NCBI GenBank assembly: GCA_030624805.1
Contig: JAUXJL010000027.1
Location: forward strand, 1 to 12,648
Reading direction: 5' to 3'
Length of the DNA: 12,648 nucleotides
Source of the DNA: Acidimicrobiia bacterium
GTDB taxonomy: Bacteria > Actinomycetota > Acidimicrobiia > Spongiisociales > SHLN01
In this document: in pieces, positions 1 to 6,106 of the stretch
Layout: each line of letters starts with the position of its first letter
Position numbering within the stretch: the stretch's first letter is position 1
The notes under the pieces: generated by a model
Seen by the model: only the letters and a program-made list of their open reading frames with translations
What the model was told of the DNA's origin: nothing
The model's database searches: none
Made by a program: the position numbers and the translations under genes

Positions 1-190
1 CAATTCCTTGGGAACGTCGAAGGGGTTAGCAGCGTGTGTTGGGAGTTGCTTCGCAACTCCTTAGGAACGTCGGAGGGGTTCCCAGCCCGGGTTGGGGGTT
101 GCTCCGCAATTCCTTGGGAACGTCGAAGGGGTTCCCAGCATGTGTTGGGAGTTGCTTCGCAACTCCTTAGGAACGTCGGAGACGTTCCCC
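1..190 (+). repeat. 53-bp tandem array with alternating A/B units and hairpins
   Basis: The sequence GGAACGTCG recurs at 11, 64, 117 and 170, exactly 53 bp apart. Unit A (11-63 and 117-169, differing at three positions) contains GGAGTTGC-ttc-GCAACTCC. Unit B (64-116, and a partial copy at 1-10) has GGGGTTGC-tcc-GCAATTCC. B-type sequence recurs every 106 bp, so there is a higher-order repeat. Each unit can form an 8-bp stem with a 3-nt loop (42-60, 95-113, 148-166), and most have a second arm pair GGAAC/GTTCC. In unit B both stem changes keep pairing as G-U on the plus strand. The array runs off the left edge and ends in a perfect hairpin at 170-188. I do not recognise the family. There are no unique spacers, so it is not CRISPR. 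Confidence 0.85.
170..188 (+). other. Perfect array-terminal hairpin
   Basis: GGAACGTC (170-177), loop GGA (178-180), GACGTTCC (181-188) form an uninterrupted 8-bp stem with a 3-nt loop. In the internal units the same place has mismatches (GGAACGTC against GGGGTTCC). It is the last element of the array, 40 bp before the lipoprotein start. There is no T-tract, so a classical intrinsic terminator is not indicated. Confidence 0.6.
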
Positions 191-212
191 CGCTCTAAAT
201 CACACAACTCTG

Positions 213-218
213 TACGCT
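213..218 (+). promoter_or_regulatory. Possible -10 box TACGCT of the lipoprotein gene
   Basis: TACGCT fits TANNNT, is preceded directly by TG, and lies 10 nt before the ATG at 229. There is no Shine-Dalgarno sequence between. It would give a leaderless or nearly leaderless transcript. No clear -35 is seen, and this is the weakest member of the set of such boxes in the window. Confidence 0.3.
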
Positions 219-228
219 GCCGTCCCTC

Positions 229-1323
229 ATGCACTGGCGTTCTCTGGTTTTCCTGATGGCCCTTGTCGCATCGGGTTGCGCCTCGTCTGACCCTGTGACC
301 GAAGATGTGCTTGAAGCTCCGTCTACAACGACGACCTCGGTAACAGCCTCCTCACAACCGGCCCAGTCGACCACAACGGATGCCGCTCCGACGACCACCA
401 CCAGCCCAACCATCATCCCCGCCGACGGTCTCGAAGTAATCGCTTACCCGGTGCCGGCCGGCTCGAGACCTCACGACGTGGCTCCGGCTGCAGACGGTGG
501 GGTCTGGTACACCGCCCAGGGGTCCGGCCTGCTCGGCTGGCTCGATCCGACTACGGGTGAAGTGCGGCAGATCGCCCTTGGGAGCGGATCTCGACCTCAC
601 GGCGTGATCGTCGGGCCCGATGACATGGCGTGGGTTACGGATGGGGGTCTCAACGCCGTTGTTTCGGTCGATCCGGATAGTGAGGACGTCTCGGTTTTTC
701 CGCTTCCCGCAATCCGCCCCAATGCCAATCTGAATACAGCGGCATTCGATCTCACCGGACGCCTGTGGTTTACCGGCCAAAACGGCGTGTATGGCGTCCT
801 CGAGCCGGGCACCGGTGAGATGGAAGTGTTCGACGCTCCGCGGGGACGAGGACCGTACGGAATAGCCGCGACACCCGGCGGAGATATCTACTACGCGTCG
901 CTTGCCGGCAGCTATGTCGGGGCTATCGGCTCCGAAGGATCGGTATCCGTGCTCGAGCCGCCAACGGCAGACCAGGGTGCTCGGCGGGTATGGGCCGACT
1001 CGAAGGGGGATGTCTGGGTCAGCGAGTGGAACGCCGGACAGCTGAGTCGCTTCGTTCCCACCACCGCGCAGTGGACCACGTGGCCGCTCCCGGGCCCGAG
1101 CCCGCAGGCCTATGCGGTCTATGTCGACGAGTCTGATCTTGTCTGGGTCAGCGATTTTGGGGCCAACGCACTCCACCGCTTCGATCCGGTAACTGAAGCC
1201 TTCGACACTTTCCCTCTTCCCTCCTTTCCGAGCAACGTACGCCAAATTCTCGGTCGGTCCGGAGAAGTGTGGGGCGCCGAGTCCGCCGCCGACCAGCTCG
1301 TGGTTGTCCGGCCGATCGGCTGA
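229..1323 (+). CDS. Seven-bladed beta-propeller lipoprotein, Vgb/streptogramin-lyase-like fold
   Basis: The 364-residue protein starts with a lipoprotein signal peptide: a short basic n-region, a hydrophobic stretch and VASGC with the lipidated Cys at residue 17. A Thr/Ser/Pro-rich linker (about 33-62) follows, then a beta-propeller. Seven repeats of the kind 'DG.VW.T......L...DP.TGE....LP' can be counted from their W/Y strands (GGVWYT, MAWVTD, RLWFTG, DIYYAS, DVWVSE, LVWVSD, EVWGAE). This is the fold of virginiamycin B lyase and related NHL/SMP-30-like proteins. I could not place the lyase's catalytic His/Glu set, so lyase activity is not claimed. It probably acts on the outer face of the membrane, perhaps in binding. 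It stands alone on the plus strand, convergent with the thiolase gene, and lacks a Shine-Dalgarno sequence. Confidence 0.8.
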   Translation: MHWRSLVFLMALVASGCASSDPVTEDVLEAPSTTTTSVTASSQPAQSTTTDAAPTTTTSPTIIPADGLEVIAYPVPAGSRPHDVAPAADGGVWYTAQGSGLLGWLDPTTGEVRQIALGSGSRPHGVIVGPDDMAWVTDGGLNAVVSVDPDSEDVSVFPLPAIRPNANLNTAAFDLTGRLWFTGQNGVYGVLEPGTGEMEVFDAPRGRGPYGIAATPGGDIYYASLAGSYVGAIGSEGSVSVLEPPTADQGARRVWADSKGDVWVSEWNAGQLSRFVPTTAQWTTWPLPGPSPQAYAVYVDESDLVWVSDFGANALHRFDPVTEAFDTFPLPSFPSNVRQILGRSGEVWGAESAADQLVVVRPIG

Positions 1324-1454
1324 TATTCGCTTCCCGTCCTCCCCTCGATTGGAAGGAGGAAGACCGCAAGCCTGGTCAGCGTGGCTCTTGGGGCCAGCCC
1401 TAATCGCGTGTCGCTGCGGCCACCAGCCCAAGCCCCATCGACGGCGACGCTCAG

Positions 1455-2639
1455 CTACTCGGAGGGGACCCGAACTACCAACGCGTCGCCTTGCCCGCCG
1501 CCGCCGCACAAGGTGGCGCCACCTATGCCACCGCCCCGATGTCGGAGCGCATTAACAAGTGTGACAACGAGACGGGCACCGGTAGCACCAAGCGGGTGAC
1601 CGAGGGCGACGGCCCCACCAAGCACGTTGACTTTATCGTGAGGAAGGTCGAGCATCCTGGCCGACCAGATTGATACTCCGCTGAAGGCCTCGTTGATCTC
1701 CACCAGGTCCAGATCCGACGGTGAGAGGTCGGCCTTCTTCAGAGCGAGCCGGAGGGCCTCGGCCGGTCGTTCGTGGAGCGTTGCGTCGACGCCGCCGATC
1801 TGGCCGTAGGCGAGAATCTCAGCCACTACCGGGAGTCCCTCGGCTTCAGCCGCCGCTGCATCGGCGATAACCAGTGCGGCCGCGCCGTCGGATATTTGTG
1901 ACGCGTTGCCGGCCGTAATCGTGCCATCCTTGGAGAAGGCGGCTCGAAGACCGCTCAGCGACTCAGGAGTCGAATCCGGCCGGATTCCCTCATCGCGATC
2001 CACCACGACCGGATCTCCCCGTCTTTGCGGCACCTTGACGGGGACAATCTCTGCCGCCGATATGCCCGATTCGGTGGCTTCGGCGGCTCGAGTGTGGCTG
2101 GCGGCTGCCCACTCGTCCTGGATCTCCCTGCTGATCCCAAGTCGGGCACCGTTGCCATCCGATTGGGCACCCATAGTGCACTGGTCAAAGGCGCAGAAGA
2201 GCCCATCGTGCTCCATCGAGTCGACAACTTCTCCATTGCTATACCCGTACCCGTATCTCCCTTTGGGAAGCAGATAGGGTGCGTTCGTCATGGACTCCAT
2301 GCCGCCGGCTACGACAAATGTGGCCTCGCCCAAACGGATATCTCGATCGGCCATGCCGATTGCCGTCAGTCCGGAAAGGCAAACCTTGTTGATCGTGGTC
2401 GCCGGCACTGTCATTGGGATCCCCGCCTGGACGGCCGCCTGTCGGCTCGTGACCTGGCCCGTCCCGGCCTGCAATACGTGCCCGAATAGGACCTCGTCTA
2501 CCTTCTCCGGCCTGAGACCCGCCCGGTCAAGCGCCCCGCGGATGGCAGCGGCCCCGAGGTCGACGGCACTGAGCGGGCGGAACGCTCCGCCGAACTTTCC
2601 GATTGGTGTCCGGGCGATGGAGGTGATCACGGATGTCAT
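1455..2639 (-). CDS. Acetyl-CoA acetyltransferase (thiolase)
   Basis: This 394-residue thiolase condenses two acetyl-CoA or cleaves 3-ketoacyl-CoA. From the start MTSVITSIARTPIG, the acyl-accepting Cys87 lies in NKVCLSG, NEAFSG is at about 316-321, His347 is in GGAVALGHPLGATG, and the second catalytic Cys378 is in GATLCGGGG. These positions almost coincide with biosynthetic thiolases of the PhaA/AtoB type. GNASQISDGAAA (about 244-255) is also standard. A longer reading begins at 2663, but the added eight residues are not conserved, and a TACACT box sits 7 nt before the chosen ATG. It lies 72 bp downstream of the CoA-binding protein gene on the same strand. Chain-length preference cannot be read from sequence alone, so no symbol is given. 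Confidence 0.93.
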   Translation of the reverse strand: MTSVITSIARTPIGKFGGAFRPLSAVDLGAAAIRGALDRAGLRPEKVDEVLFGHVLQAGTGQVTSRQAAVQAGIPMTVPATTINKVCLSGLTAIGMADRDIRLGEATFVVAGGMESMTNAPYLLPKGRYGYGYSNGEVVDSMEHDGLFCAFDQCTMGAQSDGNGARLGISREIQDEWAAASHTRAAEATESGISAAEIVPVKVPQRRGDPVVVDRDEGIRPDSTPESLSGLRAAFSKDGTITAGNASQISDGAAALVIADAAAAEAEGLPVVAEILAYGQIGGVDATLHERPAEALRLALKKADLSPSDLDLVEINEAFSGVSIWSARMLDLPHDKVNVLGGAVALGHPLGATGARLVVTLVNALRHRGGGIGGATLCGGGGQGDALVVRVPSE

Positions 2640-2646
2640 GGCTTCA

Positions 2647-2652
2647 AGTGTA
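2647..2652 (-). promoter_or_regulatory. -10 box TACACT of the thiolase gene
   Basis: On the minus strand TACACT is followed by 7 nt (TGAAGCC) and then the ATG at 2639. This geometry would place the transcription start at the A of the ATG (leaderless). No convincing -35 is seen. It supports 2639 over 2663 as the start. Confidence 0.5.
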
Positions 2653-2711
2653 TTGGCCACCAATACCGAAGCCGTACCTGACCTTGGCCTTACCCGGGTG
2701 AAGCCACCGCC

Positions 2712-3149
2712 TCACTCGTTATGGGGCGGCCCGGGGCCGAGGCCGAGCATGGCGTGCATCTGACCAATGCAGTGATCCTCTACGAAGGCCAGCCCGCCCT
2801 CGGCGGCGATGCGAGCTGCTTCTTCGGACAGGATTCCGAGTTGAAGCCATAGGACCGTGGCGCCGATCTGGACCGCCTTCTCGGCGACGTCGGGTGCATC
2901 AGCGGGTGGCCGAAACACGTCCACCAGGTCCACCGGTTCGGGGATGTCCAAAAGTGTGGCGTAGGACCGCTCCCCGAAGACTTCGTCGTGGTTCGGGTTG
3001 ACCGGGATAATGCGATACCCCTGGTCGCGCAAGTAGATGGGAACCACGTTCGCGCGTTTCGATGGGTCGGGCGATGCGCCCACCACCGCAATGGTGCGCG
3101 ACTCGTCATAGATCCGGCGGAGCTCAGCAATGGGCGGTCGCGTCCTCAT
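2712..3149 (-). CDS. CoA-binding domain protein (YccU-like)
   Basis: A 145-residue protein made of a single Rossmann-type CoA_binding_2 domain. The nucleotide-binding turn is VVGASPDPSKRANVV (about 22-36), followed by the beta-strand YRIIPVNPN (45-53), the conserved DVFRPP segment (77-82), WLQLGI (101-106) and FVEDHCIGQMH (122-132). Length and motif order match the family, whose members bind CoA or acyl-CoA and whose exact role is usually unknown. It lies upstream of the thiolase on the same strand and diverges from the epimerase transcript, which fits a link with acyl-CoA metabolism. There is no Shine-Dalgarno sequence; a TAGCGT box is 8 nt before the ATG. Confidence 0.88.
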   Translation of the reverse strand: MRTRPPIAELRRIYDESRTIAVVGASPDPSKRANVVPIYLRDQGYRIIPVNPNHDEVFGERSYATLLDIPEPVDLVDVFRPPADAPDVAEKAVQIGATVLWLQLGILSEEAARIAAEGGLAFVEDHCIGQMHAMLGLGPGPPHNE

Positions 3150-3157
3150 CGGGGTGC

Positions 3158-3163
3158 ACGCTA
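3158..3163 (-). promoter_or_regulatory. -10 box TAGCGT of the CoA-binding protein gene
   Basis: On the minus strand TAGCGT is followed by 8 nt (GCACCCCG) and the ATG at 3149, so the transcript would be leaderless. It lies 32 bp from the oppositely directed TAATCT box at 3196, so two divergent core promoters share the 58-bp gap. Confidence 0.45.
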
Positions 3164-3195
3164 GTGGGGGCCAGGCACTTTCGGTGGAGGGCCCC

Positions 3196-3201
3196 TAATC
3201 T
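3196..3201 (+). promoter_or_regulatory. -10 box TAATCT before the first mini-ORF
   Basis: TAATCT is followed by 6 nt (CACACC) and the ATG at 3208. If transcription starts there, the first codon of the mRNA is that of mini-ORF 1, not of the epimerase, which starts 106 bp downstream. No good -35 was found. Confidence 0.5.
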
Positions 3202-3207
3202 CACACC

Positions 3208-3261
3208 ATGTTCCTCATCAATCTCGACAGTGTTGGTGGCTCCGGCGGCGGTCGAGCTTGA
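3208..3261 (+). CDS. Mini-ORF 1 (17 codons) upstream of the epimerase
   Basis: ATG at 3208 reads MFLINLDSVGGSGGGRA and stops with TGA at 3259-3261. The first seven residues are identical to those of the epimerase (MFLINLD), then V9 and G10 match as well. The tail is Gly-rich. The A of the stop is also the A of the next ATG (TGATG), so a terminating ribosome can restart on mini-ORF 2. It follows the TAATCT box by 6 nt and would be translated as a leaderless ORF. Whether the peptide matters, or only the act of translation, cannot be told from sequence. A non-functional duplication is the alternative. Confidence 0.45.
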   Translation: MFLINLDSVGGSGGGRA

Positions 3262-3314
3262 TGTTCCTCTTCAATCTCGACAGTGTTGGTGGCTCCGGCG
3301 GCGGTCGAGCTTGA
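3261..3314 (+). CDS. Mini-ORF 2 (17 codons) upstream of the epimerase
   Basis: It reads MFLFNLDSVGGSGGGRA, differing from mini-ORF 1 by I4F. The start overlaps the stop of mini-ORF 1 by one base, and its own TGA (3312-3314) overlaps the ATG of the epimerase in the same TGATG way. Its last codons form the 5' arm of the hairpin holding the epimerase start, so a ribosome finishing this ORF would open that hairpin. Confidence 0.45.
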   Translation: MFLFNLDSVGGSGGGRA

Positions 3315-3335
3315 TGTTCCTCATCAACCTCGACC
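3303..3335 (+). promoter_or_regulatory. Hairpin sequestering the epimerase start codon
   Basis: GGTCGAG (3303-3309) pairs with CTCGACC (3329-3335) and TTGATG (3311-3316) with CATCAA (3322-3327). One C-C mismatch separates the two stem parts and the loop is TTCCT. The stem totals 13 base pairs, and the ATG at 3314-3316 is entirely paired. The equivalent structure in copy 2 (3250-3282) is weakened by mismatches (outer G-A, inner T-T, and C-T). The sequence shows the pairing; control of translation is inference. Confidence 0.6.
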
Positions 3336-3718
3336 ATGTCGGGATCGCCGTCAACGATCTGGACGCAGCGCTCGAGGAATACGAGCGCCAGTACCGCATC
3401 CAAAGGGTCCACCGCCAGGTGGTGAAGAGTCAGGGCGTAGAGGAAGCCATGATCGCGGTTGGTGGCAGCCACATTCAGTTGCTGCAACCCCTCTCCGACG
3501 ACTCACCCGTTGCCAAATTCCTCGCCAAGCGGGGTGAAGGCCTGCATCACGTCGCCTACGCAGTACCCGACATTGAGGCCGCGCTCGACCATCTGCGTGC
3601 CGAAGACGTCGAGCTCATCGACGACACCCCTCGAATAGGCGGTGGCGACCGTCGGATCGCATTCGTGCACCCGAAGGCACTGGCCGGAACGCTCATCGAG
3701 CTGGTGGAGTCGCCATGA
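3314..3718 (+). CDS. mce: Methylmalonyl-CoA epimerase
   Basis: A 134-residue VOC-fold enzyme that interconverts the (R) and (S) epimers of methylmalonyl-CoA, linking propionyl-CoA carboxylase with methylmalonyl-CoA mutase. Expected metal ligands are present: His8 in LDHVGIAV, Gln55 in SHIQLLQP, a His of the HH pair 78-79 in EGLHHVAY, and Glu129 in GTLIELVE. The conserved glutamates 43-44 of VEEA lie where the family's catalytic acid is found. GGGDRRIAFVHPK (109-121) is also typical. The start was chosen because MFLINLDHVG fits family N-termini. The frame is open further upstream, but that part is repeat sequence in another context. Its stop overlaps the next gene by ATGA. Translation is probably coupled to the two upstream mini-ORFs. 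Confidence 0.93.
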   Translation: MFLINLDHVGIAVNDLDAALEEYERQYRIQRVHRQVVKSQGVEEAMIAVGGSHIQLLQPLSDDSPVAKFLAKRGEGLHHVAYAVPDIEAALDHLRAEDVELIDDTPRIGGGDRRIAFVHPKALAGTLIELVESP

Positions 3719-3927
3719 GCCCAGAAGTCGAAATCGTCGGAGGAGCTGGTGAGTATGAAGCAGCCGTCATCGTTGCAGCACTGCAGGCGATTCTGGCCGA
3801 GGAAGAAGCGAAGGTCCGGGGATTGACGACTACGTCGCGATGGAAGCCCGAGCTTCGTGAATTCGAACCGGGAACCTGGGGAGTCGAAAATCCCGCCACG
3901 CGGACCGACCCCGAGTTACCCGACTAG
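3715..3927 (+). CDS. Putative acyl-CoA carboxylase epsilon subunit
   Basis: A 70-residue acidic protein that overlaps the epimerase stop by 4 bp (ATGA), so the two are probably translated together. The layout resembles the small epsilon subunits of actinobacterial acyl-CoA/propionyl-CoA carboxylases: a short strand VEIVGGAG, a helix rich in Ala and Glu (13-33), then SRWKPELREFEPGTWG (41-56), a Ser-Arg-Trp motif followed by a Trp-Gly ending. These subunits stimulate the biotin-dependent alpha/beta complex. Placement directly behind methylmalonyl-CoA epimerase, which uses the product of propionyl-CoA carboxylase, supports the call. Similarity was judged by eye over a very short protein, so a different small protein remains possible. 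Its TAG shares a CTAG with the stop of the convergent kinase gene. Confidence 0.5.
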   Translation: MSPEVEIVGGAGEYEAAVIVAALQAILAEEEAKVRGLTTTSRWKPELREFEPGTWGVENPATRTDPELPD

Positions 3928-5195
3928 GCGGTGTGCTTCGTAGGTTCTTCCCGGGCGACAACGTCTGTGGAAATGGGCAGCGTGAAGGCGAAGCGAGCAC
4001 CGTGGGGAAAAGCGTCGCTGTAGGTGAGTTCTCCTCCCATGGCCTGCACGAGCTGACGAGCAATGGGGAGCCCGAGGCCGACGCCGGAGGTGGTTCGGTC
4101 GTCACCCTTCGAGACCTGCTCGAAGTGGTCGAAGATCCGCTTCTGGTCGGCGGCCGGTACTCCCGGGCCATTGTCGGTGACCGAGATCACGTACATTGCG
4201 TCGACCTCCTGTCCGTCGACCAGCACCTCATCGCCCCCATAATTGCGGGCGTTGCCGAGGAGATTGCGCAACACCTGCTCAATTCGGCGCGGGTCGCCCG
4301 CCACGGTGATTCCGCCTGCCATGGCTACCCGGGCGTCCGCTTCACTCCCGGTTGGGAACATGAGCGACACGATCCGGTGAGTCAGGGGGGCAGGATCGAA
4401 CGGGGTATTGGCGATTGTGAGTTTGCCCGCTTCGAGGCGGGGGATGATAAGGATGTCCTCAACCAGGGCGTGGAGGTGATCTGCCTGGCTGTTGATAATG
4501 CCGAGAAACTCGTGGATCTCGGTTGGCTCGAGGTCGTCCCACCCCGCATCCAGCGTTTCTGCGAAACCGGCGATGGAGGTGAGGGGGGTCCGGAGTTCGT
4601 GGCTGACCATCGACACGAATTGATCCTTGGCGAGGTTGGCTTGCCGGGCGGTCTCGAGCATCTTCCGCTCAACTCCGCGGATCTTGTGAAGCGATCCAGA
4701 GGCCGCCGCCACCGCAATGGCCGTAAGAATCATGAACAGCACCGCAATGACTGTATTAACAAGCGTGTTGTCGATGACGTCCCCCAGGGGTGCCGGGGAG
4801 AACAAATGGGCGGCCAAGAACAAGATTCCCATGTACGCGACGACGAGAAGTGCCCGGCCCGGGGGAAGCAGCAGGAATGACATGACGAGCAGGTAAGGGG
4901 TGGCTACCAGCAGCAGGGTTGGCCAGGTTCCTGTCAGTATCAACACAATGCCGATCATGGAGACGTCGATAGCAACGGCGATCGAAGTCGTCCTTCCGGG
5001 TCGGCGCCGCAGAACCTCGTTGGTCGTTCCCCCCACCACGAGCGTCGTGAACACGATGGCGAAGGCCCCCCAACCCACCTCGAAGCCGATGATGAAGATT
5101 GCGACGCCCGCCAAGATGAGGTTGACCGTCCGGGTGCGATCAAATGCCGGTCCGATGTCGTCGTATGCAGGGGGAGCCTCGGAGATGTGCTGCAT
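3924..5195 (-). CDS. Membrane sensor histidine kinase
   Basis: The 423-residue protein has about six hydrophobic segments in residues 23-165 with almost no extracytoplasmic domain, then a linker helix, a HisKA domain with the phosphorylated His199 in SMVSHELRTPLTSI, and a HATPase domain. The latter shows the N box LRNLLGNARNYG (309-320), G1 box DNGPGVP (341-347), F box IFDHFEQ (354-360) and G2 box GVGLGLPI (371-378). All catalytic elements are intact. The sensor part, almost all membrane-embedded, suggests detection of a membrane or intramembrane signal. No response regulator lies in the window, so it is an orphan here. It is the last gene of a minus-strand group, 53 bp behind the PHP gene. 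AAAGAGGG stands very close to the ATG; no other in-frame start fits. Confidence 0.9.
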   Translation of the reverse strand: MQHISEAPPAYDDIGPAFDRTRTVNLILAGVAIFIIGFEVGWGAFAIVFTTLVVGGTTNEVLRRRPGRTTSIAVAIDVSMIGIVLILTGTWPTLLLVATPYLLVMSFLLLPPGRALLVVAYMGILFLAAHLFSPAPLGDVIDNTLVNTVIAVLFMILTAIAVAAASGSLHKIRGVERKMLETARQANLAKDQFVSMVSHELRTPLTSIAGFAETLDAGWDDLEPTEIHEFLGIINSQADHLHALVEDILIIPRLEAGKLTIANTPFDPAPLTHRIVSLMFPTGSEADARVAMAGGITVAGDPRRIEQVLRNLLGNARNYGGDEVLVDGQEVDAMYVISVTDNGPGVPAADQKRIFDHFEQVSKGDDRTTSGVGLGLPIARQLVQAMGGELTYSDAFPHGARFAFTLPISTDVVAREEPTKHTA

Positions 5196-5248
5196 TCCCT
5201 CTTTATCGGCATCGTCGATGGCCCAATTGAGGTAACTAGTCCCCGCCG

Positions 5249-6088
5249 TCAGGCCCGGAGTAAACGCAATTCCTCCAGGACTGAAGACGCCACGTTGAGA
5301 TCGCCATACCCGCGGCCGAGCTGCAATCCCTGCTTGTAGCTTCCGTGATAGTCCGACCCGCCCGAAGGGACCAAACCGGCCTGACGGGCCCGTTCAACCA
5401 ACTCGAGTCGGGTGTCGGGCTCATACTCGGGATAGAAAGCCTCCAGGCCGGCCAATCCGATGCCGGCCAATCGCTTCAATTCGGCATCGAGCTCACTTCG
5501 GGCGATTCCGAGGGTGTGGGGGTGAGCGATGATGGGAAGGGCCCCCGATTTTCGGGAGAGCTCGATGGCGGCTTCCGGTGTGAGCCGGGCTCGTCCCACA
5601 TAGGCCGGCCGACCGGCGGTGAGATACAAGTCGAAAGCCTCGGCCATAGACTCGACGACCCCTTTGCGCACCAGGACGGCCGCCATATGGGGACGTCCAA
5701 CCCCGGTGCCGCCCGCTTCCTCGAGGACCTCGTTGTAGGTGATGTCCACGCCGAGCCCGGCCAGCTTGTCCACCATGCGCTCGTTGCGAGTTGCCCGGCC
5801 GGTCTGCAACTCGAGCAACTGGTCCTGCAGGGGTCCCGAACCTGGCTCCAGCCACAAGACGATCATGTGGAAGCCACCTCTAACCCACTCGCACGACAGC
5901 TCAACGCCGGGGATCAGCTCGATGTCGTGGTGACGAGCGGCCGCGAGCGCCTCAGGCACGCCATCCAGATTGTCGTGGTCGGTGAGGGCGACCGCTTCCA
6001 ACCCGGCCGCGGCGGCCTTTGCTACCAAGTCGGCCGGTGGGTCAGATCCGTCCGAATAGGCGCTGTGAGTGTGGAGGTCGACCGCCAT
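5249..6088 (-). CDS. PHP-domain metal-dependent phosphoesterase
   Basis: The 279-residue protein belongs to the PHP family related to RNase AM/YciV and 3',5'-nucleotide bisphosphate phosphatases. Metal ligands are visible in order: His6 and His8 (DLHTHS), Asp13 (SDGS), Asp37-His38 (LTDHDN), Glu63 (GVELS), His74, His134 (GRPHMA), His189 (IAHPH), and Asp246 with His248 (GSDYHG). Together they make the three-metal site of this family. Insertion of the variable helical domain around residues 95-170 is normal. The likely substrate is a phosphoester such as a nucleotide or RNA 5' end; the sequence does not decide which. It begins 18 bp after the stop of the PPIase gene and has no Shine-Dalgarno sequence, so it is probably translated from the upstream transcript. 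Confidence 0.88.
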   Translation of the reverse strand: MAVDLHTHSAYSDGSDPPADLVAKAAAAGLEAVALTDHDNLDGVPEALAAARHHDIELIPGVELSCEWVRGGFHMIVLWLEPGSGPLQDQLLELQTGRATRNERMVDKLAGLGVDITYNEVLEEAGGTGVGRPHMAAVLVRKGVVESMAEAFDLYLTAGRPAYVGRARLTPEAAIELSRKSGALPIIAHPHTLGIARSELDAELKRLAGIGLAGLEAFYPEYEPDTRLELVERARQAGLVPSGGSDYHGSYKQGLQLGRGYGDLNVASSVLEELRLLRA

Positions 6089-6106
6089 TAGGAATTGGCC
6101 GGTGAG

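Larger units (their letters stand above)
3208..3334 (+). repeat. 53-bp tandem repeat of the epimerase 5' end (2 full copies plus partial third)
   Basis: Copy 1 (3208-3260) and copy 2 (3261-3313) differ at one position of 53. The third copy is the beginning of the epimerase gene itself: its first 21 bases (3314-3334) match copy 1 with one change, after which similarity fades, although TGT and GG of the LD.VG codons remain. Because 53 is not a multiple of three, the three ATGs lie in three different frames. Confidence 0.9.

Noticed and set aside
1..190. CRISPR array
   Set aside because: The copies are contiguous 53-bp units without unique spacers, and the unit itself alternates between two related types.
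352..1509. 385-codon minus-strand reading frame opposite the lipoprotein gene
   Set aside because: Its translation is Arg/Gly-rich without domain features, while the plus strand encodes a signal peptide and a regular beta-propeller.
3062..3313. N-terminal extension of the epimerase
   Set aside because: The added part covers the antisense of the CoA-binding gene and the repeats, and reads as low-complexity sequence; the family starts at about MFLINLDHVG.
11..3313. Common origin of the two 53-bp repeats (1-190 and 3208-3313)
   Set aside because: Only the period is shared; the sequences are unrelated. The second period is explained by 18 codons minus the one-base overlap.
3933..4880. Plus-strand 315-codon frame
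   Set aside because: It is the shadow of the histidine kinase, whose H, N, G1, F and G2 boxes are all intact on the other strand.
5345..6091. Plus-strand 248-codon frame opposite the PHP gene
   Set aside because: It shows no recognisable motif, while the minus strand shows the full set of PHP metal ligands.
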